Below are positions 1 to 5,762 of a DNA stretch of 7,368 nucleotides, one piece after another. The position numbers were made by a program, and so were the translations under genes. The stretch is from an uncultured Rhodospirillaceae bacterium (GTDB lineage Bacteria; Pseudomonadota; Alphaproteobacteria; Rhodospirillales; UBA2165), in contig CAJXJM010000124.1 of NCBI GenBank assembly GCA_913054205.1, forward strand, positions 1 to 7,368, read 5' to 3'. The notes under the pieces were generated by a model, which saw nothing but the letters and a program-made list of their open reading frames with translations, was not told the origin of the DNA and did no database searches. Numbering within the stretch: the first letter of the stretch is position 1; every line of letters starts with the position of its first letter.

Positions 1-1
1 T

Positions 2-622
2 CCGGCGGTTGATATATTTGACCGTGAGGCGGTCTATATTGAGCGCATCCTAACGCCGATAACTCAAATGTTCCCAAATCTCAAAATCGTCATGGAACAC
101 ATCACAACAAAAGATTCTGTGGATTTTGTCCGCGCTCATAAAGATCAAATGGCGGCGACAATTACCGCACATCACTTAATAATAAATCGCAGCAATATAT
201 TCGAAGGGGGTATCAATCCGCACCGCTACTGCCTGCCGATTGCCAAGCGCGAAGAGCACCGACTGGCCCTTAGAGAAGCCGCAACTTCCGGCGATCGCTG
301 TTTTTTCTTAGGCACCGATACGGCACCGCATCCGGTTACCGACAAAGAAGCCGCCTGTGGCTGCGCCGGTATCTTTACTGCTGTAAATGCGCTTGAGCTC
401 TATACTCAAGTGTTCGATGAAGAAAATGCCTTGGATAGGCTTGAAGGTTTTGCTTCTTTGCATGGCCCGGATTTTTATGGCATGGATGCCAATGAGGGAT
501 CGGTAACATTGCTCAAGGAAGATTGGCGGGTGCCGGACTCGATAGCGGTGCCAGACGGCGGCTCAATTCGTCCGTTCAGGGCAGGCAAAACATTGAGCTG
601 GAAAATAAAAGACCAACCATAA
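2..622 (+). CDS. pyrC: dihydroorotase, class II (C-terminal 206 residues, 5' end outside window)
   Basis: Dihydroorotase catalyses the reversible cyclisation of N-carbamoyl-aspartate to dihydroorotate in cytosolic de novo pyrimidine synthesis. The frame is open from base 2, with no start in the window, so the N-terminal third is missing: the HxH metal ligands, the carboxylated lysine and one further histidine. What remains aligns well from memory with the E. coli PyrC C-terminus. HITTKD (His codon at 98-100) carries a zinc-ligand histidine. FLGTDTAPH (Asp codon at 317-319) carries the catalytic aspartate and a substrate-binding histidine. CGCAG, the INRSNIFEGGINPHRYCLP segment and a terminal region ending LSWKIKDQP also match the family. 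The ATG at 68 is internal (Met before FPNLKIV) and is not a start. The stop lies 24 bases before the next gene on the same strand, suggesting cotranscription. I see no damage in the visible part. Confidence 0.95.
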   Translation, partial: PAVDIFDREAVYIERILTPITQMFPNLKIVMEHITTKDSVDFVRAHKDQMAATITAHHLIINRSNIFEGGINPHRYCLPIAKREEHRLALREAATSGDRCFFLGTDTAPHPVTDKEAACGCAGIFTAVNALELYTQVFDEENALDRLEGFASLHGPDFYGMDANEGSVTLLKEDWRVPDSIAVPDGGSIRPFRAGKTLSWKIKDQP

Positions 623-634
623 TATTCATTTCGG

Positions 635-640
635 AAGGAA
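635..640 (+). promoter_or_regulatory. ribosome binding site of the reductase gene
   Basis: AAGGAA lies six bases before the ATG at 647. This supports that start and independent translation after the pyrC stop. Confidence 0.6.
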
Positions 641-646
641 TATAAC

Positions 647-1645
647 ATGGCGGATACATTTAACGCCCTTGTGCTTAATAAAAATGATGATGGCGTAACT
701 TCAGCCGTTGAAAGTGTCGGACTTGATGATTTGCCGGAAGGTAATGTGGTCGTCGCAGTTGATTATTCGACGCTGAATTATAAAGACGGGCTGGTCCTCA
801 AAGGGCTCGGCGGTTTGGTGCGGAATTATCCCCATGTGCCGGGCGTTGACATCTCGGGCGTTATTGAAAGCTCCGAAAGTTCAGATTTTAATGCCGGTGA
901 TCGGGTTGTGCTGAATGGTTGGCGGTTCGGAGAAGTGTGCTGGGGCGGCTATGCGCAAAAAGCCCGGGTTAATGCCGACTGGCTGGTAAAATTGCCGGAC
1001 AATATCTCGAACGAACAAGCTATGGCGATTGGTACGGCCGGCTACACAGCCATGCTGGCTATTATGGCGCTGGAAGATCACGGGCTTACTCCGGAAAGTG
1101 AAGGCGAAGTTCTCATCACCGGCGCTGCCGGCGGCGTTGGCAGCATTGCAACAGCAATTTTGGCCAATCTCGGCTATCAAGTGGCAGCGGGAACCGGCCG
1201 GGCTGAGACCGCGGAGTATCTCAAATCTTTGGGCGCAGCCAGCATTGTCAGCCGGGAAGAGCTGGAAGAAGCGCCAAAAGGGCCTTTAGGCGCTGAGCGC
1301 TGGTCCGCTGCAATTGACAATGTCGGCGGCCCGATATTAGCGAATGTGCTGGCTGGTATGAAGTATCACGCGAGCGTTGCTGCAATCGGATTGGCGGCAT
1401 CGCCCAAGCTGGAGACCACCGTCATACCGTTTATTATCCGAGGTGTTAATTTGCTCGGTATCGATTCCGTCATGTGTCCAAAAGACAGGCGTCTAATTGC
1501 TTGGGACAGGCTTTCCAAAGAACTGCCGCAAGACAAACTTGGCGATGCGGCGACCGTTGTTAGTCTTGGCGAAATATCCGGCTATGCCGACGATATTTTG
1601 GCAGGGCAGATTAAAGGACGCGTTGTCGTCGATGTGAACGCATAA
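647..1645 (+). CDS. acuI: YhdH/AcuI-type NADPH-dependent oxidoreductase (MDR family)
   Basis: This is a 332-residue medium-chain dehydrogenase/reductase of the zinc-free quinone-oxidoreductase branch. AcuI in Rhodobacter and related bacteria is an acrylyl-CoA reductase, which detoxifies acrylyl-CoA from 3-hydroxypropionate or DMSP breakdown. E. coli YhdH is the same family. Visible family signs are STLNYKDGLVLKG (41-53), YPHVPGVDISGVI (61-73) of the catalytic domain, the Rossmann nucleotide loop TGAAGGVGSIA (158-168), AAIDNVGG (221-228) and PFIIRGVNLLGIDSV (261-275). The ending GRVVVDV is also typical. No structural zinc cysteine cluster is present. Length matches the usual 325-335. The gene follows pyrC by 24 bases with a good Shine-Dalgarno. 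The family call is firm; acrylyl-CoA as substrate is inferred from the family, and no DMSP or propionate genes are in view to support it. Confidence 0.9.
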   Translation: MADTFNALVLNKNDDGVTSAVESVGLDDLPEGNVVVAVDYSTLNYKDGLVLKGLGGLVRNYPHVPGVDISGVIESSESSDFNAGDRVVLNGWRFGEVCWGGYAQKARVNADWLVKLPDNISNEQAMAIGTAGYTAMLAIMALEDHGLTPESEGEVLITGAAGGVGSIATAILANLGYQVAAGTGRAETAEYLKSLGAASIVSREELEEAPKGPLGAERWSAAIDNVGGPILANVLAGMKYHASVAAIGLAASPKLETTVIPFIIRGVNLLGIDSVMCPKDRRLIAWDRLSKELPQDKLGDAATVVSLGEISGYADDILAGQIKGRVVVDVNA

Positions 1646-1737
1646 ATGCGTGCCAATTCTATGTTGGCCCTGTATAAACCGTGGATAAATTTAACATCAC
1701 AATTAGAAACAACAGTTACGAATGGGGTAATACAAAA

Positions 1738-2199
1738 ATGAGTTTAGTTCCAGAATGGTTAGTTGAAGGCATCAATGATGCTTTTCCAAAAAACGTATGC
1801 TTGGTCGGCGTTGCGCTCGACACTGGTTTTGCGCAAATCAGCCCACGCGGCAGTGTTATTGTTTATGATGAAAACACTTTGGCGATTTGGGAACGTGGCC
1901 GGGGTACTACCAATGAAACACTTGTCGATGGTACCAAAGTGACGGTTTACTTCCGCAATCCAGAATTTGGCGCGCGCGGCGGCAATGGCTTGTTGCCAGC
2001 TGGCGGTATCGCGCGGTTTTATGGCACCGCTGAAATCCACGCTGAAGAAGGTGATGTGCGTGAAAAAGTGTGGAACACAATGCATCCAAAAGAACGCGAA
2101 AATGATGCTGACAAAGCGGGGACGGCAGTTCTGGTTAAATTGGACCGTGCAGAACAGCTTAACCACAAGCCTTTGACCGATTTGCCTGGACCGGAATAA
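1738..2199 (+). CDS. pyridoxamine 5'-phosphate oxidase family protein (flavin split barrel)
   Basis: This is a 153-residue soluble protein of the FMN-binding split-barrel superfamily. Supporting features are the early PEWLVEGINDAF helix, the strand pair with AQISPRGSVIVYDENTLAIWERGRG (around residues 32-56), a second barrel strand KVTVYFRNP, then GGIARFYGTAEIH and a helical C-terminal part. Family members bind FMN, heme or F420-like cofactors and may reduce small molecules; the substrate cannot be told here. It is shorter than true PdxH and lacks a recognisable PdxH C-terminus, so vitamin B6 synthesis is not implied. I chose the ATG at 1738, preceded by GGGG at 1724-1727, because family proteins begin near this point. 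An in-frame GTG at 1681 would add 19 residues of unconvincing sequence. The gene lies 92 bases after the reductase and ends just before a terminator, so it may end that transcript or have its own promoter. Confidence 0.85.
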   Translation: MSLVPEWLVEGINDAFPKNVCLVGVALDTGFAQISPRGSVIVYDENTLAIWERGRGTTNETLVDGTKVTVYFRNPEFGARGGNGLLPAGGIARFYGTAEIHAEEGDVREKVWNTMHPKERENDADKAGTAVLVKLDRAEQLNHKPLTDLPGPE

Positions 2200-2228
2200 C
2201 AACTTCTTTTCAGTTCGCTAAATCAAAG

Positions 2229-2259
2229 CGGCGCTGCCAGTTGGGAGCGCCGTTTTTTT
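2229..2259 (+). terminator. rho-independent terminator after the split-barrel gene
   Basis: A perfect seven-base stem, CGGCGCT (2229-2235) with AGCGCCG (2246-2252), encloses a ten-base loop and is followed at once by seven T (2253-2259). It lies 29 bases after the stop at 2199 and separates the first gene block from the lipoprotein gene. Confidence 0.9.
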
Positions 2260-2352
2260 ATGCTTCTTCAGCCGTTAACCGGATTTTCACGACTCTCTGG
2301 CAGTCTGCAAGCTCCAGATTCCCGCCGCTCTTGTTCAGTGGGAATTTGAATT

Positions 2353-2357
2353 AGGAG
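2353..2357 (+). promoter_or_regulatory. ribosome binding site of the lipoprotein gene
   Basis: AGGAG stands eight bases before the ATG at 2366. It fixes that start, which also gives a correctly sized lipoprotein signal peptide. Confidence 0.7.
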
Positions 2358-2365
2358 AAGGTAGA

Positions 2366-2758
2366 ATGCACAAAGCAATAAAATCTACCGCCTTGTTCTT
2401 ATTTCTGGGTGGGTGTGGTTACATAGATGCGTATGAAGAAGCGGTCTATGATCAGGAGCCGGTCTATTGTTATAAGACACTGGCTGCCGTTCAATGTTTC
2501 AAAGAACCACAGCACTCCGACAAACAAAGGCTGGTAAATTACTATGGTCCCCATCCATCGCGTACGGATGAGCCTGACAAACCAGAGGTGCCGGAGTTAC
2601 AACCTCCGACCGAAAGCATATCTAAATGGGTGAAGGATCCTGAACCGGTGCCGCAACCGCGTGTCCGCGTAAACGGTATTTTACCACCGTTGGATTTGGC
2701 AAACCTTTGCCAAACCGGGATGCCAGTCGATTGGACGAAGAAACGGCTATTGAGTTGA
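2366..2758 (+). CDS. small putative lipoprotein, unknown function; C-terminus probably frameshifted
   Basis: I do not recognise a named family. The 130-residue open frame begins with a lipoprotein signal peptide: HKAIK, then a hydrophobic stretch TALFLFLGGC with the lipidation cysteine at residue 17. There is no Asp at +2, which in E. coli-type sorting would favour the outer membrane. The mature part has YCYKTLAAVQCF (34-45), with two cysteines nine apart that could form a disulfide in the periplasm, and LVNYYGP (56-62). A proline- and acid-rich linker follows (about 63-98, PDKPEVPELQPP and DPEPVPQP). The last 16 residues in this frame (from CQTG to LLS) look unlike the rest. The -1 frame from about 2719 to 2826 reads as a charged, helix-forming tail, so one base is probably missing between about 2680 and 2720. 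The gene follows a terminator and should have its own promoter in 2260-2352, where I cannot point to one confidently. Confidence 0.7.
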   Translation: MHKAIKSTALFLFLGGCGYIDAYEEAVYDQEPVYCYKTLAAVQCFKEPQHSDKQRLVNYYGPHPSRTDEPDKPEVPELQPPTESISKWVKDPEPVPQPRVRVNGILPPLDLANLCQTGMPVDWTKKRLLS

Positions 2759-2826
2759 GGGCGATGAAGATCACAGAACCTGTGGCGCCGGAAAGCAGAG
2801 AGGCCGCTCAACTCCGGGAAGAATAA
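2719..2826 (+). other. likely out-of-frame C-terminal tail of the lipoprotein
   Basis: In the frame one base back from the lipoprotein gene, codons from 2719 encode DASRLDEETAIELRAM, continue through KITEPVAPESREAAQ and end LREE before TAA at 2824-2826. The composition (Glu, Arg, Ala, Leu) is that of a real amphipathic helix. The segment has no plausible start and Shine-Dalgarno of its own. Joined to the upstream frame by adding one base, the gene would encode 153 residues. I infer the join; no comparison was possible. Confidence 0.5.
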
Positions 2827-2874
2827 TAAAAACCCCTTATGTTATGGCGGTATCTTAATCTGGCGGTTATTATG

Positions 2875-2901
2875 GACCCGATGCAAATAATGCGTCGGGT
2901 C
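2875..2901 (+). terminator. hairpin between lipoprotein and Sel1 genes, terminator-like
   Basis: GACCCGATGC (2875-2884) pairs with GCGTCGGGTC (2892-2901) over ten bases including one G-U, with a seven-base loop AAATAAT, then TTTCATTT. It would serve to end the lipoprotein transcript, although the T tract is short and broken. It ends only 17 bases before the ATG at 2919, so it may instead lie in the 5' leader of the Sel1 gene. Confidence 0.6.
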
Positions 2902-2909
2902 TTTCATTT

Positions 2910-2914
2910 GAGGA
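2910..2914 (+). promoter_or_regulatory. ribosome binding site of the Sel1-repeat gene
   Basis: GAGGA is four bases before the ATG at 2919, just clear of the upstream hairpin. It supports the start that gives a good signal peptide. Confidence 0.6.
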
Positions 2915-2918
2915 TTCT

Positions 2919-3602
2919 ATGAAATTTATTGTTTCAGGACTTTCGTTTTCAGCTTTGGTTATTCTTGGCAGCCTTGCCTCTGCGCAGCTGGCACCTCCCG
3001 CTAATTACGGTCAATCGCACCATTGGATGGAACGGGCCGCTGAAAGTGGTGATGTTGAGGCGCAATATCTATTTGCGCGCAGATTAGAAAACGGCGTCGA
3101 CATCGAAATCGATATCCAATCCGCTGCGAAATGGTACGCCAAGGCTGCCATCCAGGGCCAGATGCCAGCTCAATTTCGGCTCGGTGAACTTTATTATTCA
3201 GGCCGAGGGGTATCGCGCGATTTGGGTCAAGCAGCCAAATGGTTTAAACGCGCTGTGGAGTCAGGTTCAATGATCGCCGCCTATAACCTCGGATTGATGC
3301 ATGAGCGCGGATCGGGCGTTGAAAAGAATTTTGCGCGGGCAAGTGCGCTCTACCAACGCGCTGCCAATGCCGGGATTGCAGAAGCCCAGGTTAGTCTCGC
3401 TTTTTTGTACGCCCAGGGAAAAGGCGTTCTCAAAGACAATGGTCGCGCTTTGATGTGGCTGGAGATCGCCCGCCGCTCCGGCATAAAAGTATCGTCCCTT
3501 GTTCTGAATAGTCTAAAATCCAAAATGTCCCCCGGCGAAGTGGAAAGCGCGATCCAAATGACCCTCAATCGCAAAGAAATAATTGCCCAAAAATCTAAGT
3601 GA
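2919..3602 (+). CDS. secreted Sel1-repeat (TPR-like) protein
   Basis: This is a 227-residue exported helical-repeat protein. The N-terminus is a signal peptide: MKF, hydrophobic core to about residue 18, and ASA before a predicted cut after residue 22. The body is four tandem Sel1-like repeats of exactly 36 residues each: 45-80, 81-116, 117-152 and 153-188. Each shows the pattern AQ..L...Y..G.GV..D...A..W...A...G, for example LGELYYSGRGVSRDLGQAAK in the second. A half-repeat (HHWMERAAESG) precedes them. A basic tail (to IIAQKSK) follows. Sel1 proteins act as protein-binding scaffolds, often in the envelope; alphaproteobacterial ExoR, a periplasmic inhibitor of a two-component system, is one example, but nothing here shows that this is ExoR. 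The partner is unknown. The gene lies after the small lipoprotein on the same strand and is convergent with the ABC exporter, with 59 bases between the stops. Confidence 0.9.
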   Translation: MKFIVSGLSFSALVILGSLASAQLAPPANYGQSHHWMERAAESGDVEAQYLFARRLENGVDIEIDIQSAAKWYAKAAIQGQMPAQFRLGELYYSGRGVSRDLGQAAKWFKRAVESGSMIAAYNLGLMHERGSGVEKNFARASALYQRAANAGIAEAQVSLAFLYAQGKGVLKDNGRALMWLEIARRSGIKVSSLVLNSLKSKMSPGEVESAIQMTLNRKEIIAQKSK

Positions 3603-3647
3603 TTGATATCATTTCTAGATTTCCTAGGTACCGGGTACAATTTATAA

Positions 3648-3672
3648 TAATTAAGTGACTGTCACTTAATTA
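3648..3672. repeat. perfect 12-bp inverted repeat over the exporter stop codon
   Basis: TAATTAAGTGAC (3648-3659) and its exact reverse complement (3661-3672) flank a single T at 3660. The right arm contains the exporter's stop codon (3662-3664 on the - strand). The position between two convergent gene ends fits a bidirectional transcription stop. There is no T tract beyond the AT-rich outer arms and the natural loop is tiny, so a protein-binding dyad is also possible. Confidence 0.7.
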
Positions 3673-5551
3673 ACACTTCTGCGGCTTCGGTCGGTTCTGC
3701 AACGGCGTCTTCATCCAAATTGCGCTCTAAGGTTTCCTTTGCTTTGTCGGTTTCCTGCTGGCGTTTCCACATGCCGGCATAGACACCCTCTTGGGTGAGC
3801 AAATTAGAATGAGTGCCGCGCTCGACAATGCGGCCATGATCCAGGACGATAATTTCATCGGCATCTATGATGGTAGAGAGCCGATGGGCGATTACCAGCG
3901 CAGTTCGATCGGCTGCCACCTCGCGCAAGGATTGCTGAATTTCTTTTTCGGTATGGGTATCAAGAGCCGACGTCGCCTCATCAAAGATCAAAATCTCAGG
4001 GCCTTTTAAAATCGTCCGGGCAATAGCGACACGCTGTTTCTCACCGCCCGACAGTTTGAGCCCGCGTTCACCGACCCGCGCATTGTAGCCTTCAGGCAAC
4101 TCCGAAATAAAACTGTGGACAGCGGCAAGCCGCGCGGCGTCTTCGATTTCTGAAGGTGAGGCGGCGGGGCGTCCGTATGAAATATTGTAATAGATCGTGT
4201 CGTTAAACAGCACGGTATCTTGCGGCACGATGCCAATGGCCGCCCGAACCGAATCTTGTGTGACGTCTCGAATGTCCTGTCCATCTATCAGTATCCGTCC
4301 GCCGGTGACATCGTAGAAACGGTACAGTAGACGGGAAATTGTTGATTTTCCTGCACCTGAAGGGCCGACAATTGCGACGGTTTGGCCGGGCTTTACGACA
4401 AAGGAAACGTCTTTGAGAATAGAGCGTTCGGGCTGGTAGTGAAATGAGACATTTTCAAATATGATCTCGCCGCCGGTCAAGTTGAGTTCCGGTGCCGAGG
4501 TTTTGTCCTCAATTTCAGTTTCTTGTTCGAGCAGGCTAAACATTTCATCCATATCAGTGAGCGATTGTTTGATCTCGCGGTAGACGAAACCCAAAAAATT
4601 CAGCGGCAGAAAAAGCTGAATGAGGTAAATGTTTACCAAGATAAAATCACCCATGGTCATGGTGCCATCCTGTACGCCGAAGCCTGCCATGATCATCAAT
4701 ATCGTCATGCCAATGGAAATGACCGCGCCTTGTCCAACATTGAGCATCGATAAGGAGACTTTACTTTTAACCGCAGAGGATTCGTATGATTTAAGCGCTT
4801 GATCAAAGCGCATCGCCTCATGCTCTTCATTGCCAAAATATTTGACGGTTTCATAGTTGAGCAACGAATCAATGGCCTTGGTGTTGGCTTCACCATCCAT
4901 CTTATTCATGTGACGGCGGTATTTGAGACGCCAATCAGTGACCGCTATCGTCCAATAAATATAAATCCCGATGGTTATAAAGGTGACGAGGGCGAACCAA
5001 AAACTAAACAATCCCCACATGATGCCGCAGACAAGTAAAATTTCCAACAGTGTGGGCAGAATATTGAACAGCATAAAGTTGAGGAGAAAATCGATACCTT
5101 TAGTGCCGCGTTCAACGGCTCGGGAGAGGCCGCCGGTTTGGCGATCCAAATGAAAGCGCAAAGCCAGTCGATGGAGATGCCGGAAGGTCTTTAGTCCAGC
5201 TTCGCGAATCGCCCGCTGGGCGACCTTGGCGAATACTGCATCCCGAAATTCACCAAAGGCCAACGCTAAAACACGCGCCATACCATAGGCAATGAGAATA
5301 CCGACCATACCGACCGGGACAATCAAGTTGGCTTCCACATTATTGGAAAGGGCATCAACGGCTTCCCGATAAAGCAAGGGCGCGCCGACATTAATGCCTT
5401 TTGCAAGGCCCAAAAACACCATAGCGATGAAAACACGTGCACGCATCTCCATGGCGTTTTTTGGCCAGAGATAGGGCACTAAAGTTTTTAAGGTTCTGAG
5501 GTCGTTGCGCGGCCCTTTGTTTTCCGGCGCATCTGCTTCTAATGAACGCAT
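3662..5551 (-). CDS. atm1: Atm1-type ABC exporter (heavy-metal/glutathione-conjugate), fused TMD-NBD
   Basis: This 629-residue half-transporter works as a homodimer in the inner membrane and exports glutathione-linked species or metal-glutathione complexes; mitochondrial Atm1/ABCB7 homologues support cytosolic Fe-S assembly. The membrane domain covers about residues 38-330, with the Atm1-typical NYETVKYFGNE at 232-242. Residues Y197, R208, R212, N271, Q274, G321 and R325 sit at a constant +2 offset from the glutathione-contact residues I recall for Novosphingobium Atm1. The nucleotide-binding domain has Walker A GPSGAGKST (396-404), Q-loop VPQD (442-445), signature LSGGEKQ (500-506), Walker B ILIFDE (520-525) and H-loop His556, all intact. 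The acidic C-terminal tail is variable in the family. The start has AGGAAA upstream (complement of 5556-5561). It is transcribed alone, divergent from the DUF2336 gene. The exact substrate is inferred. Confidence 0.93.
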   Translation of the reverse strand: MRSLEADAPENKGPRNDLRTLKTLVPYLWPKNAMEMRARVFIAMVFLGLAKGINVGAPLLYREAVDALSNNVEANLIVPVGMVGILIAYGMARVLALAFGEFRDAVFAKVAQRAIREAGLKTFRHLHRLALRFHLDRQTGGLSRAVERGTKGIDFLLNFMLFNILPTLLEILLVCGIMWGLFSFWFALVTFITIGIYIYWTIAVTDWRLKYRRHMNKMDGEANTKAIDSLLNYETVKYFGNEEHEAMRFDQALKSYESSAVKSKVSLSMLNVGQGAVISIGMTILMIMAGFGVQDGTMTMGDFILVNIYLIQLFLPLNFLGFVYREIKQSLTDMDEMFSLLEQETEIEDKTSAPELNLTGGEIIFENVSFHYQPERSILKDVSFVVKPGQTVAIVGPSGAGKSTISRLLYRFYDVTGGRILIDGQDIRDVTQDSVRAAIGIVPQDTVLFNDTIYYNISYGRPAASPSEIEDAARLAAVHSFISELPEGYNARVGERGLKLSGGEKQRVAIARTILKGPEILIFDEATSALDTHTEKEIQQSLREVAADRTALVIAHRLSTIIDADEIIVLDHGRIVERGTHSNLLTQEGVYAGMWKRQQETDKAKETLERNLDEDAVAEPTEAAEVLIK

Positions 5552-5762
5552 TTAATTTCCTGAATTTACGAATGCAAAACGGCAATTTGACCGCTCGACA
5601 CCGATATTTTCCCCACTCAAAGTTAATTTGGGTTATCGCATGCTAAGACGCAACTGTTTGGATAAAAATAATCGCTTTGTATCGTTTATTTTCTCTGGAA
5701 AACCTCGGCTACGTACCCATATAGCTATAGGCAAGAAGGTACACAGGTTAGCAAATAAAAAC
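5552..5762. promoter_or_regulatory. divergent intergenic region between exporter and DUF2336 genes
   Basis: These 211 bases separate two divergent starts, so promoters for both genes should lie here. The exporter Shine-Dalgarno (AGGAAA on the - strand) is at 5556-5561. Toward the DUF2336 gene there is a ten-base palindrome TATAGCTATA at 5720-5729, flanked loosely by GTACC and GGTAC. I found no -35/-10 pair good enough to name. The + frame is open from TTG at 5628, but that part has no ribosome site and does not resemble the protein that follows. Confidence 0.5.

Noticed and set aside
1652..1668. Small hairpin GCCAA/TTGGC after the reductase gene as a terminator
   Set aside because: Only five pairs, a seven-base loop and no T tract; not enough to call.
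1681..1737. Upstream GTG start for the split-barrel gene
   Set aside because: It adds 19 residues of low-quality sequence with no ribosome site; the ATG at 1738 fits the family better.
1759..2202. 147-codon open frame on the - strand opposite the split-barrel gene
   Set aside because: It lies wholly antisense to a recognisable gene and its translation resembles no protein; it is a shadow frame.
5720..5729. TATAGCTATA palindrome as an operator
   Set aside because: A ten-base AT-rich palindrome alone is weak evidence; noted inside the intergenic feature only.
5628..5762. N-terminal extension of the DUF2336 gene from a TTG
   Set aside because: There is no ribosome site, the composition is unlike the following repeats, and it would occupy most of the divergent promoter region.
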